A stretch of 14,743 nt of DNA from Candidatus Eiseniibacteriota bacterium. GTDB taxonomy: Bacteria; Eisenbacteria; RBG-16-71-46. The notes beneath the pieces were generated by a model that was not told where the DNA came from, did not search any database, and was given only the letters and a program-made list of their open reading frames with translations. This document shows positions 7,077 to 13,735 of this stretch, one piece after another. The stretch is from contig JAIOPA010000385.1 of NCBI GenBank assembly GCA_021414165.1, forward strand, positions 1 to 14,743. The letters run 5' to 3'. A program made the position numbers and the translations under genes. How positions within the stretch are numbered: the stretch's first letter is position 1; every line of letters begins with the position of its first letter.

Positions 7077-8441
7077 CTACCGGTGGAAGTAGACGTTGTC
7101 GACGTACACGGTGGGCGTGTTGCCCGAGATGATGAGCTGGGCCATATGCCCGCGCGTGGTGAGGTTCGTGAACGAGGACAGCGGCAGATCGAGCGAGATC
7201 CATGAGCCGGTCGCGAACGCGGGCGTGGTGAGCGCGGTGAACGTGAGCTCGTGCTCCACGTCGTCGCCGCCCTGGAACGCGCCGTCGGCGCCGAAGTCGA
7301 CCAGCTTGATGCGGATGAACTGGCCCTGGCCGGCCCACACATCCACGTGGAAGTGGGTCATGTTCGTGGCGTTCACGGTCTGCGTGATGAACTCGATGCC
7401 CGCGAACGACAGTCCGGAGTACTTCTTGGTCGGGTTGCCGCCCACCGTCACGTCGGACACATCAGCCACGTCCCAGTCGGCCGACCACTTGTCGACGGTC
7501 ACGTTGGGATAGGAGTCGCTGTACAGGCTGATCACGTCCGCGGCCGCGGGGGCCGGCACGGGCGCGCCCGCGGTGGGCGACGGCGTCGTGGTGAGTGCGA
7601 CGTTGCCGAAGGCAGGCACGCCGCCCAGGCTCGCGGTGATCGTGGTGGTACCCACGCCGACCACGCGCACCAGCTCATCGATGACCTTGGCCACCGTGGT
7701 GTCGGTGGAGGCGAAATCGAAGTAGCGCGGCGATGCATCGATGGTCTGGTCCACACCGTTCACGTTGTAGATGACGCGCGTGCCCGCCAGATTGAGCGTG
7801 CTGCCCACGTCGAGCAGGAGCGTGGTGGGCGGGAACGACGGCCGCGGATTCGAGATGCCGGTGGACAGCACGTACTGGATCTCGTCGAGCCAGATGGTGC
7901 AGCCCTGGCCGCCCTCGGGACCCTCGGCGTAGTAGAACAGGCCGCCCTCGCGCGTGAGCCGCGCGGAGTAGGGGATGGCGATCGTGAACTGCTGCCACGT
8001 GGTGGTGAGCGCCAACGAGTTGCGCTTGGCCTCGTAGCGCGAGGTGCCGGTGTTGTCGTTGCCGAGCCCGGCCACGTCCAGCGTGACCGCACGGCTCGCC
8101 TTGGCCCAGAACGTGAGCGCGTTGTAGCCCGACAGGTCGCGCAACCGGTTCGTGGTGAACGCGCCGCCCGCGAAGAAGCCCGACGGGTCGTTGACCGGCG
8201 GAACGATGATGCGCAGCGAGGCGTTGCCCGCGTACTTCTCGGTCTCGTCGATGCCGACCGCGTCCAGCTTGGAGGTCGCGAACGCCTGGTAGTCGACCGC
8301 AGCGCCGAAGCCGTCGATGAACACGATCGGGTCGGTGTTCGGCGGGATCGGTTCGAGCGTTCCTTTGTGCGAGGAGCAACCCGTGACGAGCGCGACGAAC
8401 GCGAGCGTGGCCACGCCGCGGACGAGGGACATCGGCTTCAT
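7077..8441 (-). CDS. Surface glycan-binding lipoprotein with two carbohydrate-binding-like modules and an Ig-like domain
   Basis: 454 aa. Signal peptide with lipobox LVTGC, Cys22. I read three domains. Residues about 36-195 form a beta-rich galactose-binding-like module (ALTFWAKASRAVTLDVAG at 108-125; WLDEIQYVL at 184-192). Residues about 203-287 form a BIG2-like Ig domain (TDTTVAKVIDELVRVVGVGT at 246-265). A proline/alanine linker (288-301) leads to a C-terminal module at 302-454. That module has the pattern of modules attached to laminarinases of Bacteroidota: VISLYSDSY, THFHVDVW, KLVDFGADGAFQGGDDVEHE, RGHMAQLIISG, VYVDNVYF. No catalytic motif is visible, so I call it a binding protein that holds glucan at the cell surface. 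Start: ATG 8441 with GGAGG six bases upstream. ATG 8432 would shorten the signal peptide, and an upstream extension to 8489 lacks support. Confidence 0.85.
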   Translation of the reverse strand: MKPMSLVRGVATLAFVALVTGCSSHKGTLEPIPPNTDPIVFIDGFGAAVDYQAFATSKLDAVGIDETEKYAGNASLRIIVPPVNDPSGFFAGGAFTTNRLRDLSGYNALTFWAKASRAVTLDVAGLGNDNTGTSRYEAKRNSLALTTTWQQFTIAIPYSARLTREGGLFYYAEGPEGGQGCTIWLDEIQYVLSTGISNPRPSFPPTTLLLDVGSTLNLAGTRVIYNVNGVDQTIDASPRYFDFASTDTTVAKVIDELVRVVGVGTTTITASLGGVPAFGNVALTTTPSPTAGAPVPAPAAADVISLYSDSYPNVTVDKWSADWDVADVSDVTVGGNPTKKYSGLSFAGIEFITQTVNATNMTHFHVDVWAGQGQFIRIKLVDFGADGAFQGGDDVEHELTFTALTTPAFATGSWISLDLPLSSFTNLTTRGHMAQLIISGNTPTVYVDNVYFHR

Positions 8442-8461
8442 TCCGTGCCTCCGGTCGGGTG

Positions 8462-8477
8462 GGGGGCGCAAGCCCCC
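8462..8477 (-). promoter_or_regulatory. Leader hairpin upstream of the glycan-binding lipoprotein gene
   Basis: Perfect 6-bp GC-only stem with a 4-nt loop (GGGGGC, TTGC, GCCCCC on the minus strand). It lies about 10 nt upstream of the GGAGG ribosome-binding site within the predicted roughly 110-nt leader. It could stabilise the message 5' end or tune ribosome access. No T-run follows, so termination is unlikely. Confidence 0.5.
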
Positions 8478-8538
8478 GGCAGCCGCCACACGCTCGGCGG
8501 AAGGTGGCTCGGAAGAGCGCCTTCGGCCCGGTGGCGGG

Positions 8539-8561
8539 CTTTGTTCAGACGGCGAGCAAAG
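8539..8561. promoter_or_regulatory. Candidate operator overlapping the operon's transcription start
   Basis: CTTTGTTC (8539-8546) and GAGCAAAG (8554-8561) are inverted arms matching at 7 of 8 positions around a 7-nt centre. The site straddles the predicted start point (about 8553) and touches the -10 box, a classical repressor position. The ROK regulator of this operon is the obvious candidate to bind here, but that is inference. Confidence 0.45.
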
Positions 8562-8589
8562 TATCGGTCGGGGCCAGAAGCCGTGTCAA
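8560..8589 (-). promoter_or_regulatory. Sigma-70-like promoter of the glucan operon
   Basis: On the minus strand TTGACA (8589-8584) is a perfect -35 box, followed by 18 nt and GATACT (8565-8560), a 4-of-6 match to the -10 box. The predicted start is near 8553, giving a leader of about 112 nt before ATG 8441. It is the only good promoter I see for the minus-strand genes, consistent with one transcript covering all seven. Confidence 0.6.
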
Positions 8590-8660
8590 GACCTTGCGAG
8601 GCCCCGCCGGGGGCCCGGACGCTTCCCGTGGGCCGCCATACCCTTTAATGTGTCCCGCCC

Positions 8661-10274
8661 ATGTCCCAGCGAGAGAGCAAGCCCCTGAACGACGCCGAGC
8701 GCGCCGAGATCGCCGCCCGCCTGAAGGCCGCCGCCGAGGCGCTGGAGGCGTTGGCGGAGGACCGTGCCCTGCTCGCCTCCCTGCCTGCCGAGGACCGCCG
8801 CCGGCTGATCCAGGCCGCGGGTGCCGTGTACCACCCGGACCCGGCCGCGCGCCGACGGTTGGTGAAGACGTTCTCGCGGCTCCGCAAGAACGACAAGGCC
8901 CGTGCCGACGATGCGGTCATGCAGGAGGCTGGCATCCGCGTGCTGCGCCGCCAGCCCGTGTTCACCACGCCGCGCTACATCGCACCGCGCACATTCGACG
9001 CCAACGACGTGGCGCCGAGCGAGCAGGATGTGACCGAGGCGCGCGAGGCCGAGGCGCGCACCATGGGTGTCGAGGTGGAGTCGCGCGCCTGCTACATCTG
9101 CAAGACGCGCTACACCGAGGTGCATCACTTCTACGACCGGCTGTGCCCCGAGTGCGGCGAGTTCAACTACTTCAAGCGCACTGAACTCGCGGACCTCAAG
9201 GGCCGGGTGGCGCTGCTCACCGGTGGGCGCGTCAAGATCGGCTACCAGGCCGGCCTCAAGCTGCTGCGCTGTGGTGCGCATCTCATCGTGACCACGCGCT
9301 TCCCGCGCGATTCGGCCATGCGCTACGCGCTGGAGCCGGACTTCGAGGAGTGGCGCGACCGGCTCGAGATCTTCGGGCTCGACCTGCGGCACACGCCGAG
9401 CGTGGAGGCGTTCTGCCACCACCTGGAGACCACGCGCGACCGGCTCGACTACATCATCAACAATGCCTGCCAGACCGTGCGCCGACCGCCCGACTTCTAC
9501 GCGCACATGATGGACCGCGAGAATGCCGCGCTGCCCGACATGCCGGAGCACCAGCGCAAGCTGCTGGGCGCCTGGGAGGGCCTGCGGGGTTACCGCATGC
9601 TGCCCGATGCCTCGGACGCGACCGACTCGCCCGCGGTGCTGCAGGAGAAGGCCGCCGAGCTGGCCGGCCTCACGCATGCGGCGCAGCTCTCGCAGGTGAA
9701 GCTGCTGCCCGAGGAGTTCAAGGCGCAGAAGGACCTGTTCCCGGTCGGCCAGCTGGATGCCGATATGCAGCAGGTCGACCTGCGTGGCCGCAACTCGTGG
9801 CGGTTGTTGCTGGCCGAGGTGCCCACGGTGGAGTTGCTCGAGGTCCAGTTGGTCAACGCCATCGCGCCGTTCGTGCTGAACGCGCGGCTCAAGCCGCTCA
9901 TGATGCGCACGGCCGACCGCGACAAGCACGTGGTGAACGTGTCCGCCATGGAAGGCCAGTTCTACAAGAGCTTCAAGACCACGCGCCACCCGCACACCAA
10001 CATGGCCAAGGCCGCGCTCAACATGATGACGCGCACGTCGGCCACCGACTACGAGCAGGACGGCATCCACATGAACAGCGTCGACACCGGTTGGGTGACC
10101 GACGAGGATCCGGCCGAGAGCGCCGCGCGCAAGGTCGAGGTGCATCGCTTCTCGCCGCCGCTCGACATCGTGGACGGTGGCGCGCGCATCGTGGATCCGA
10201 TCATCGCCGGCGTGAACACCGGCGAGCACGTGTGGGGCAAGTTCCTGAAGGACTACAAGCCCACCGACTGGTAG
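8661..10274 (+). CDS. Atypical short-chain dehydrogenase with N-terminal four-cysteine module
   Basis: 537 aa, about twice the usual SDR length. The first ~135 residues are helical and charged. Cys144-x2-Cys147 and Cys162-x2-Cys165 then form a zinc-ribbon-like knuckle with His155/His156 between. A Rossmann SDR domain follows at about 178-480. Its glycine motif is TGGRVKIG (187-194) with Lys192 where a glycine is usual, and NNAC (267-270) replaces NNAG. The strand-5 serine is Ser428. The segment that aligns with YxxxK of ordinary SDRs reads TNMAK (446-450), so the usual tyrosine is Thr. A YKSFK (435-439) occurs nearer and may substitute. An insertion of about 100 residues (roughly 275-385) interrupts the domain. 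Reaction and substrate are unknown. No clear Shine-Dalgarno motif precedes ATG 8661. Confidence 0.85.
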   Translation: MSQRESKPLNDAERAEIAARLKAAAEALEALAEDRALLASLPAEDRRRLIQAAGAVYHPDPAARRRLVKTFSRLRKNDKARADDAVMQEAGIRVLRRQPVFTTPRYIAPRTFDANDVAPSEQDVTEAREAEARTMGVEVESRACYICKTRYTEVHHFYDRLCPECGEFNYFKRTELADLKGRVALLTGGRVKIGYQAGLKLLRCGAHLIVTTRFPRDSAMRYALEPDFEEWRDRLEIFGLDLRHTPSVEAFCHHLETTRDRLDYIINNACQTVRRPPDFYAHMMDRENAALPDMPEHQRKLLGAWEGLRGYRMLPDASDATDSPAVLQEKAAELAGLTHAAQLSQVKLLPEEFKAQKDLFPVGQLDADMQQVDLRGRNSWRLLLAEVPTVELLEVQLVNAIAPFVLNARLKPLMMRTADRDKHVVNVSAMEGQFYKSFKTTRHPHTNMAKAALNMMTRTSATDYEQDGIHMNSVDTGWVTDEDPAESAARKVEVHRFSPPLDIVDGGARIVDPIIAGVNTGEHVWGKFLKDYKPTDW

Positions 10275-10295
10275 CCGCCGCAAGCCGTAAGCCGT

Positions 10296-10310
10296 GATCC
10301 GCAGCGGATC
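10296..10310. repeat. 15-bp palindrome between the SDR and MATE genes
   Basis: GATCCGC and GCGGATC are perfect inverted arms around a single A, 22 nt after the SDR stop and 15 nt before the MATE start. As RNA it would fold with a shorter stem. No T-run follows. It could be an operator for the MATE gene or a chance element. Confidence 0.4.
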
Positions 10311-10324
10311 CCTCGCCATCCTCG

Positions 10325-11704
10325 ATGCCGTCCCGCATGTTCCGGAACTTCGTTCCCAGCTCTGCCGACATCCGTGCGCTCCTGCGTCTGGCCGGTCCGA
10401 TCGTGACCGTCCAGGTGGGCGGCATGATGATGGGCGTGGTCGATACGGCCATCATGGGGCACGTCTCGTCGCGCGAACTGGCCGCCACGGCGCTCGGCAG
10501 TCTGTATTACTTCGGGCTCAATGGCTTCGGACTCGGCGTGGTGTGGGCCGCTGACCCGATCGTGGCCCAGGCCATGGGCGCCAAGGACCACGAGGGCGCC
10601 GCTCTGGGCATCCAGCGCGGCATCGTGCTGGGGCTGGTGCTGGGCGTGGTCATGGCGCTGCTCTGCCTGCCGGCAGGATTCGTGTTCTCGCTGCTGCGCC
10701 AGCAGCCCGACGTGGTGCCATTGGCCACGCGCTTCGTGCACATCTCGGCGCCGAGCCTGGTGTTCATGCTCGCCTACATGACACTGCGCCAGTCGTTGCA
10801 GGCCATGAAGCACACCGGTCCGATCCTGCTCACGGTGATCACCGGTAACCTCGTGAACCTGGCGCTCAACTACGTGTTCGTGTTCGGGCATCTGGGATTC
10901 CCCGCCATGGCCAGCGCAGGCTCCGCGCTGGCCAGTGGCATCGCGCGGCTCACCATGCTCGGCATGTTGCTCGTGCTGTCGCGCCGCCAACTGGGACCCA
11001 TGCTGCGCCCTTGGCGGCCGGCCGCGTTCAGCCTGCCGCCGCTCGTGCGCACGCTTCGCCTGGGTGTGCCCATCGGGCTGCAGAACACGGTCGAGTTCGC
11101 CACGTTCGGCGGCATCTCGGTGCTCGCGGGCTGGTTCGGGGCCGACGCGATCAGCGGGCACCAGGTGGCGCTCAATCTGGCGTCGCTCATGTTCATGGTG
11201 CCCATGGGCATGGGCAGCGCGGCCTCGGTGCTGGTGGGGCATGCGATCGGCGCGGGCGACATGCCGCACGCACGCCGCATCGCCGCCAGTGCACTCATCT
11301 GTGGCGCGGTGTTCATGGCGCTCTCGGCCGTGATCCTGCGTGCGATCCCCACCGAGTTCGCGCGGCTCTACACCAACGTGCCCGGGGTGGTGGCGGTGGC
11401 CGCCTCGCTGCTGCCGATCGCCGGGCTGTTCCAGGTGTTCGACGGTCTGCAGGTGGTGGCCGCCGGTGTGTTGCGCGGCGCCGGTGACACGCGCGCGCCG
11501 CTGCTGTCGAACATCGCGGGGTTCTGGATCATCGGGATGCCGGTGAGCCTTTGGCTCGGGTTCAAGGCCGGCCTGGGCGTGATCGGGTTGTGGTGGGGCT
11601 TCGTGGCCGGACTGGCCGCGGTGTCGTTGTTCCTCGTGTGGCGCATCCGCGTGCTGCTGTCCGGGCACGTGGCCCGCGTGAACGTCGAGGGCGGCGCGCA
11701 CTAG
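10325..11704 (+). CDS. MATE-family multidrug efflux protein (NorM-like)
   Basis: 459 aa, the normal size for a MATE cation- or proton-coupled exporter, with about 12 predicted membrane helices in two related halves. First-half family marks are the start LLRLAGPIVTVQVGGMMMGV and VDTAIMGHVS, then DPIVAQAMGAKD. Corresponding second-half marks are LGVPIGLQNTVEFATFG, AASVLVGHAIGAGD and VAAGVLRGAGDTR. ATG 10325 is used; ATG 10337 is an alternative, and neither has a strong ribosome-binding site. The gene follows the SDR gene on the same strand after 50 nt, so co-transcription is possible. Its stop codon overlaps the stop of the opposite-strand nucleotidyltransferase gene by 3 bp. Substrate specificity cannot be read from sequence. 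Confidence 0.93.
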   Translation: MPSRMFRNFVPSSADIRALLRLAGPIVTVQVGGMMMGVVDTAIMGHVSSRELAATALGSLYYFGLNGFGLGVVWAADPIVAQAMGAKDHEGAALGIQRGIVLGLVLGVVMALLCLPAGFVFSLLRQQPDVVPLATRFVHISAPSLVFMLAYMTLRQSLQAMKHTGPILLTVITGNLVNLALNYVFVFGHLGFPAMASAGSALASGIARLTMLGMLLVLSRRQLGPMLRPWRPAAFSLPPLVRTLRLGVPIGLQNTVEFATFGGISVLAGWFGADAISGHQVALNLASLMFMVPMGMGSAASVLVGHAIGAGDMPHARRIAASALICGAVFMALSAVILRAIPTEFARLYTNVPGVVAVAASLLPIAGLFQVFDGLQVVAAGVLRGAGDTRAPLLSNIAGFWIIGMPVSLWLGFKAGLGVIGLWWGFVAGLAAVSLFLVWRIRVLLSGHVARVNVEGGAH

Positions 11705-12501
11705 CGCACGGTGGGGCTCTCCAGTCCTCTACGGAACGCCCGCATGACCCTGAGCACGCGGTCCGGGTCATCCTGCCAACCCTCGGGGCCCAGTTGCGTC
11801 ATCTTGGTCTGTGTGAAGCCGCCATCCTCTGTGTACTCAAGCACCCGTGAGGTGAATCTGCGTGCGATGTCTGCTTCGACCTTGTCCAGCAGGCTGCCGA
11901 GGTCCTTCCCAGCGAGATAAGCGCCCGCCTCATCCTCGGGGATCTGCAGATCGACCAGTTCTGGGGCGAACAGTCGCTCGTCGTTGCCATGATGATCAAG
12001 CAGGTGCGCAACATCCTTGAGGTCGCGAAGCCGATCCGCGGGGCGCTCGAGGTACGACACCATCTTGAGGAAGAGCAAGACGGTGGGGTCGGCAACCCTG
12101 ATCCGCACGTTCGTGCCCAGTTGCACCGTCGCGAAGCGTGTCTCGAGATGCTGGAAGCCGCGCACGCTCATGCTTGTTCCGCCGGGCCAATGGATCCGGC
12201 CGGATGCGAGGGCCTCCAGAGGCACTGGGAGGATATCGACACGGACCCCATCGGGCGCATGCCAGCGATGGGGGATATCCTCAGAGTGCTCCCAGCCTTC
12301 GAGCGAGACGAGAGCGCTGTCCACTTCTGCGGTGGGAATCGCGACCACCAGATCAAGATCCTCTGTCGTGCGGTGCGACAGCTTTCCCGAGACCGCAAGG
12401 GCGACTCCTCCAATCAACACGACCGGGACTTCAGGCCACAGCTGACAAAGTGACCTGAGCGCCGAGATCTGTGCGTTTGAGAGTCCGTCATAGGAAGCCA
12501 T
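11701..12501 (-). CDS. AbiEii-like nucleotidyltransferase (probable type IV toxin)
   Basis: 266 aa. The minimal nucleotidyltransferase pattern is visible: Gly31-Gly32 (LIGGVALAVSG), the metal-binding pair in RTTEDLDLVV (Asp48 and Asp50), and a third acidic residue Asp89 in VRVDILP. A later helix carries FLKMVSYLERPADRLRDLKD (144-163), resembling the Lys and Lys-Asp signature of AbiEii/DUF1814-type proteins. Such toxins transfer nucleotides to tRNA or other targets in studied homologues; this one's target is unknown. The start is ATG 12501 behind AAGGAG with a 7-nt gap. The longer frame to 12552 has no such site. It overlaps the upstream regulator gene by 14 nt, so the pair is co-expressed. 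Base composition is lower in GC than the flanks, which suggests transfer. Confidence 0.85.
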   Translation of the reverse strand: MASYDGLSNAQISALRSLCQLWPEVPVVLIGGVALAVSGKLSHRTTEDLDLVVAIPTAEVDSALVSLEGWEHSEDIPHRWHAPDGVRVDILPVPLEALASGRIHWPGGTSMSVRGFQHLETRFATVQLGTNVRIRVADPTVLLFLKMVSYLERPADRLRDLKDVAHLLDHHGNDERLFAPELVDLQIPEDEAGAYLAGKDLGSLLDKVEADIARRFTSRVLEYTEDGGFTQTKMTQLGPEGWQDDPDRVLRVMRAFRRGLESPTVR

Positions 12502-13564
12502 GGAGGAACTCCTTGCCCCACAGGGCAGCGGCTTCGAGGGCTCGTTCGTCATTGCTCATGCAAAGATCGGCGTACACCAGCATGGGGTGCGCGATGTGCA
12601 AGGATCTACCCTCGAGCGCCAGTGACGACTCATGACGATAGATGGTGAGGTTGCCAGACGAGGAGGGGAGCAAACCAAGGCGCTTGGGCAGATCATGATC
12701 AGCCCCAAGGACGTGCAGCACGCTCTGGGCTCCGCGGTAATGCCGAAGCAACCGCCAAGCTGCAGAAACGCCGCCCCAGGCAAAGCGTGGCGCGTACTGC
12801 TCGGAGGTCTCTTCTGGGGTGGACCGGAGCTTGTCTTCTGATGATAGAAGTTGTTCAAGTTTGGCCTCGGCGCGGTCAGGATCAGGATCTGCGGTGCGAA
12901 AGCGACCGATGAGCTGACGGGGCGCAATCTGATCAGCCTGTACCATCCACCACCGGTGAAACGCCTGCTGAGGCCTGGTGAGCTGGACCCCATGTTGGGT
13001 CACCGTGACAAGCCCTGACTCGGCGAAGCGCTTGAGCGCCACGGCGGCCACGGATTTGCTGACCCCGGCACGTTTTGCCAGGGCCCTGAGTGGCATGGTG
13101 CGCGTGGCCGGGTCCGCCAGGAGTGCGAATAGCACCTGATAGCCTGCGCTGCCGATCGACCGACGCGGCTCGACCGGGGTTTGTGGCCGTCGCCCTTGGA
13201 TCATCGCGAAATGATCGTGTCCGATGGTGATCCGGCAGTTGCCCGCCAAGTCGATGAACTCGAACCGTTGCTCAGCGAGCCATTCGGACATGGGCGCGCT
13301 CACGAACGGCGCCATCAGGAGAGGCGGGTCCCCGCCTGTGGCTCGGATGTTCTCGAGTGGCACGACGATGCTGCGATCCAGCCGGGCCCGATGCGTGATG
13401 AGGAGCTGCCGACGAGTCGTGCGTGGGCCGGCGCCCGACCTGAGTTGCAGAGTCAGGCGCACCCCATCGGCTGCCACCCACGCGCGACTGACGAATGGAA
13501 GTTCTTGGAGTCGTGCCAGATACGGCGTAGCCTCGATGTCGAGGGAGTCGTCCATGTCCCTCAT
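12488..13564 (-). CDS. AbiEi-like antitoxin/transcriptional regulator
   Basis: 358 aa from ATG 13564. An N-terminal alpha/beta domain (about 1-135) contains FEFIDLAGNCRITIG (101-115), a pattern I associate with long AbiEi-family antitoxins. It is followed by a helix-turn-helix (PLRALAKRAGVSKSVAAVAL, 158-177) and a C-terminal domain ending in the HPMLVYADL block (326-334). In characterised AbiE systems this protein neutralises the nucleotidyltransferase by repression rather than by direct contact and controls the operon through inverted repeats. The start is uncertain. TTG 13591 would place the palindromic operator candidate inside the coding region. ATG 13555 is also possible but its purine-rich site is too close. 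The downstream toxin-like gene overlaps by 14 nt. GC is lower than in neighbours. Confidence 0.82.
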   Translation of the reverse strand: MRDMDDSLDIEATPYLARLQELPFVSRAWVAADGVRLTLQLRSGAGPRTTRRQLLITHRARLDRSIVVPLENIRATGGDPPLLMAPFVSAPMSEWLAEQRFEFIDLAGNCRITIGHDHFAMIQGRRPQTPVEPRRSIGSAGYQVLFALLADPATRTMPLRALAKRAGVSKSVAAVALKRFAESGLVTVTQHGVQLTRPQQAFHRWWMVQADQIAPRQLIGRFRTADPDPDRAEAKLEQLLSSEDKLRSTPEETSEQYAPRFAWGGVSAAWRLLRHYRGAQSVLHVLGADHDLPKRLGLLPSSSGNLTIYRHESSLALEGRSLHIAHPMLVYADLCMSNDERALEAAALWGKEFLHGFL

Positions 13565-13571
13565 GTTATCG

Positions 13572-13590
13572 TGTCCGCCCGGGGCGGACA
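13572..13590. promoter_or_regulatory. Perfect 19-bp palindrome, candidate operator of the AbiE-like pair
   Basis: TGTCCGCCC and GGGCGGACA, 9-bp arms around one base, lie 7 bp upstream of ATG 13564. On the minus strand TTGTCC (13591-13586) and GATAAC (13570-13565) flank and overlap it with 15-nt spacing. This makes a weak -35/-10 pair with the palindrome between the boxes. AbiEi-family regulators are known to bind inverted repeats at their own promoter, so autoregulation is the natural reading. Confidence 0.6.
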
Positions 13591-13635
13591 ACGTAAAATC
13601 GAGGACAAGCCAAGCTGCCTCAGCCTGACCAGAGA

Positions 13636-13666
13636 GGCTAACAATCTGTTCTCCAACGCGTTAGCC
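13636..13666. repeat. attC-like inverted repeat
   Basis: GGCTAAC (13636-13642) and GTTAGCC (13660-13666) are perfect inverted arms. The bases just inside, CTAACAAT on the left and CAACGCGTTAG on the right, resemble the outer boxes of integron attC sites. The whole is only 31 bp, shorter than a functional attC, so it would be a core-deleted remnant or a coincidence. It lies between the AbiE-like pair and the protease gene. Confidence 0.3.
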
Positions 13667-13720
13667 GCTGGGAGCGAGTGGAGGCGGTGCCCCGCCCTAT
13701 GCGAGACTGCCATCTTCTAT

Positions 13721-13726
13721 AGGAGG
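13721..13726 (+). promoter_or_regulatory. Strong ribosome-binding site fixing a TTG start
   Basis: AGGAGG is followed by nine bases and then TTG at 13736. No ATG or GTG in the protease frame occurs before the conserved first membrane segment, so this site decides the start. Confidence 0.7.
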
Positions 13727-13735
13727 TCCACCCGT

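Noticed and set aside
7077..8441. Glycoside hydrolase activity in the 454-aa lipoprotein
   Set aside because: No catalytic signature of a known glycoside hydrolase family is visible. The three regions look like binding and spacer modules.
8586..10319. 577-aa minus-strand open frame opposite the SDR gene
   Set aside because: It mirrors the SDR coding frame and has the His/Arg/Leu-rich composition of antisense high-GC frames. The plus-strand frame has clear SDR motifs.
10275..10324. Intrinsic terminator between the SDR and MATE genes
   Set aside because: The GATCCGC palindrome has a one-base centre and no T-run after it.
10253..11701. 482-aa minus-strand open frame opposite the MATE gene
   Set aside because: His/Gln/Arg-rich shadow of the MATE gene, which has convincing family motifs and membrane helices.
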